Notes under the pieces: model-generated
Database searches by the model: none
The model's input: the letters and a program-made list of their open reading frames with translations, nothing else
What the model was told of the DNA's origin: nothing
Source: Chryseobacterium indologenes
GTDB lineage: Bacteria; Bacteroidota; Bacteroidia; Flavobacteriales; Weeksellaceae
Reading direction: 5' to 3'
Assembly: GCA_001013295.1 (NCBI GenBank)
Contig: LAZY01000044.1
Span: 40,590-104,589 of the forward strand
DNA: 64,000 bases
Position numbers and translations under genes: made by a program
Shown here: positions 63,222-64,000 of the stretch, one piece after another
How the letters are laid out: each line of letters opens with the position of its first letter
Position numbering within the stretch: position 1 is the first letter of the stretch

Positions 63222-63668
63222 TTATTTCATTTCAGGGGTTGCCGTATTCATCGGCTTTTTCATCATTTTTCTATCTTTCATGGCTACTCTTCTCTGCTCC
63301 ATTTTTGCTTTTCTGTCAGCCTGCCATTTATCATATTGTTGTGGAGTAAGTATTTTCTTCATATCAGCATCCATTTGTGCTCTTTTGGCTTTCATTTCTT
63401 CCATTTTAGCCTGTCTGTCCATTTTATTCTGTTCAAACTGTGCTTTCATTTCAGCTTTTCTTTTGTCCTGAAGAGCTTTTACCTGAGCTACCTGAGATTG
63501 GTTCAGGTTAAGATCTTTCTGCATCTGATCCAGATTTTCCTGCTGTCTCTGTTCCATTCTCTGTTTCATTTCAGCGGCTCTTGCCTGTCTGTCCTGTGGA
63601 GTAGTCTGTTGTGCCATGGCGAAACCTCCTATTCCGATAAGTGCTATTGTTAAAACTAATTTTTTCAT
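63222..63668 (-). CDS. Secreted DUF4890-like, Spy-like helical protein
   Basis: The 148-residue protein has a signal peptide ending AMAQ and a highly charged, methionine- and glutamine-rich helical mature part (NLNQSQVAQVKALQDKRKAEM, ILTPQQYDKWQADRKAKM). It resembles the Spy/DUF4890 type of periplasmic proteins. A chaperone or stress role is plausible by analogy only. Confidence 0.8.
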   Translation of the reverse strand: MKKLVLTIALIGIGGFAMAQQTTPQDRQARAAEMKQRMEQRQQENLDQMQKDLNLNQSQVAQVKALQDKRKAEMKAQFEQNKMDRQAKMEEMKAKRAQMDADMKKILTPQQYDKWQADRKAKMEQRRVAMKDRKMMKKPMNTATPEMK

Positions 63669-63785
63669 CTTTTTAAAATTTTAATTAATTGTTATACATC
63701 TTTTGGATTAGCAATTAAACCTCAAGTTAAATTAACATATTCATAAATAATGTTAAATTTTAATACAAATAAAATATTAATAAAC

Positions 63786-63818
63786 AAAAAAAAGGACAGA
63801 TTATAAAAACCTGTCCTT
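63786..63818 (-). terminator. Terminator of the window-edge gene
   Basis: AAGGACAG (63792-63799) pairs with CTGTCCTT (63811-63818). The minus strand then runs into T. Confidence 0.8.
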
Positions 63819-63846
63819 CACACCACTTAAATATAATATATGAAAA

Positions 63847-64000
63847 TTAATTCTTTACCAAACTCCCTCTAAATCCACCTCTGTTACCACGGTTCTGAGT
63901 TGGAGCTGAACTTTCAGATTTCTCTCTGAAACCACCACCGTTTCCTCTGAATCCGCCATTATCTCTTGATGGGGCGCTTTCTCTTCTCACTTCACTATTT
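63847..64000 (-). CDS. C-terminus of RG-rich RNA-associated protein (partial)
   Basis: The last 51 codons of a minus-strand gene are visible before the window edge: an RGG/GFRG-rich disordered tail ending GFRGSLVKN. In this lineage such tails occur on DEAD-box RNA helicases and on pseudouridine synthases; the visible part does not decide between them. Confidence 0.6.
   Translation of the reverse strand, partial: NSEVRRESAPSRDNGGFRGNGGGFREKSESSAPTQNRGNRGGFRGSLVKN

Overview
The window looks like a chromosomal segment of a Chryseobacterium-type flavobacterium (Bacteroidota, Weeksellaceae). The base composition is AT-rich and Shine-Dalgarno sequences are weak. Several gene starts are preceded by TAnnTTTG-type -7 boxes. 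The gene content is typical of the phylum: an outer-membrane beta-barrel/TonB-type receptor beside a two-component system, M43 and M1 metallopeptidases, GH92 and GH3 glycosidases, BshA for bacillithiol, and the families DUF1573, DUF4292, DUF4254, DUF2851 and DUF4890. I found no rRNA, tRNA, CRISPR array, prophage or complete insertion sequence. This is mostly ordinary chromosome with a few accessory-looking islands.

Layout. 1-3.25 kb: a phenylacetate catabolic operon on the minus strand (paaK, paaE, paaA cut by the window edge) with a candidate operator palindrome before paaK. 3.5-7.4 kb: a minus-strand operon of an ABC ATPase, a membrane partner, a TetR regulator and a CPBP-type membrane protein. 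7.65-10.25 kb: clpB. 11.4-14.1 kb: a four-gene cassette with a multi-TM protein, a small histidine kinase and a NarL-type regulator. 14.3-16.8 kb: tandem M43 metalloprotease lipoproteins. 16.8-22.6 kb: a PAP2 phosphatase fused to a beta-barrel, an M1 peptidase and an outer-membrane receptor. 22.8-24.9 kb: an OmpR-type two-component system divergent from the receptor, with phased direct repeats between them. 24.9-25.7 kb: an EEP-family hydrolase.

25.7-29.5 kb is the most unusual region: a compact five-gene minus-strand operon with its own -7 box and terminator. It encodes a DUF2589-like protein, two unrecognised proteins, a subtilase without signal peptide, and a 67-residue protein that resembles the subtilase's own propeptide and so may be a stand-alone inhibitor. 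29.6-35.2 kb: a second M1 peptidase, an SDR reductase, a DUF1573 protein and a second OmpR-type two-component system with the same kind of phased repeats. 35.3-40.4 kb: a GH92 mannosidase, a TPR protein bracketed by palindromic repeat elements, and dihydroorotase.

40.5-47.6 kb: plus-strand housekeeping and envelope genes (flippase, nucleotidyltransferase, DUF4292 lipoprotein, EnvC-like protein, TatA, DUF4254, lipoprotein, RibA). 47.9-54.0 kb: a lipoprotein, GH3, BshA, a truncated secreted protein, DUF2851, PspC and GNAT. 54.3-57.5 kb: a SIMPL protein and three tandem carboxypeptidase-regulatory-like proteins. 57.7-60.8 kb: a RecB/AddA-like helicase-nuclease. 61-64 kb: three small membrane/lipoprotein genes, ferritin, a DUF4890-like protein and the RG-rich end of an RNA-associated protein.
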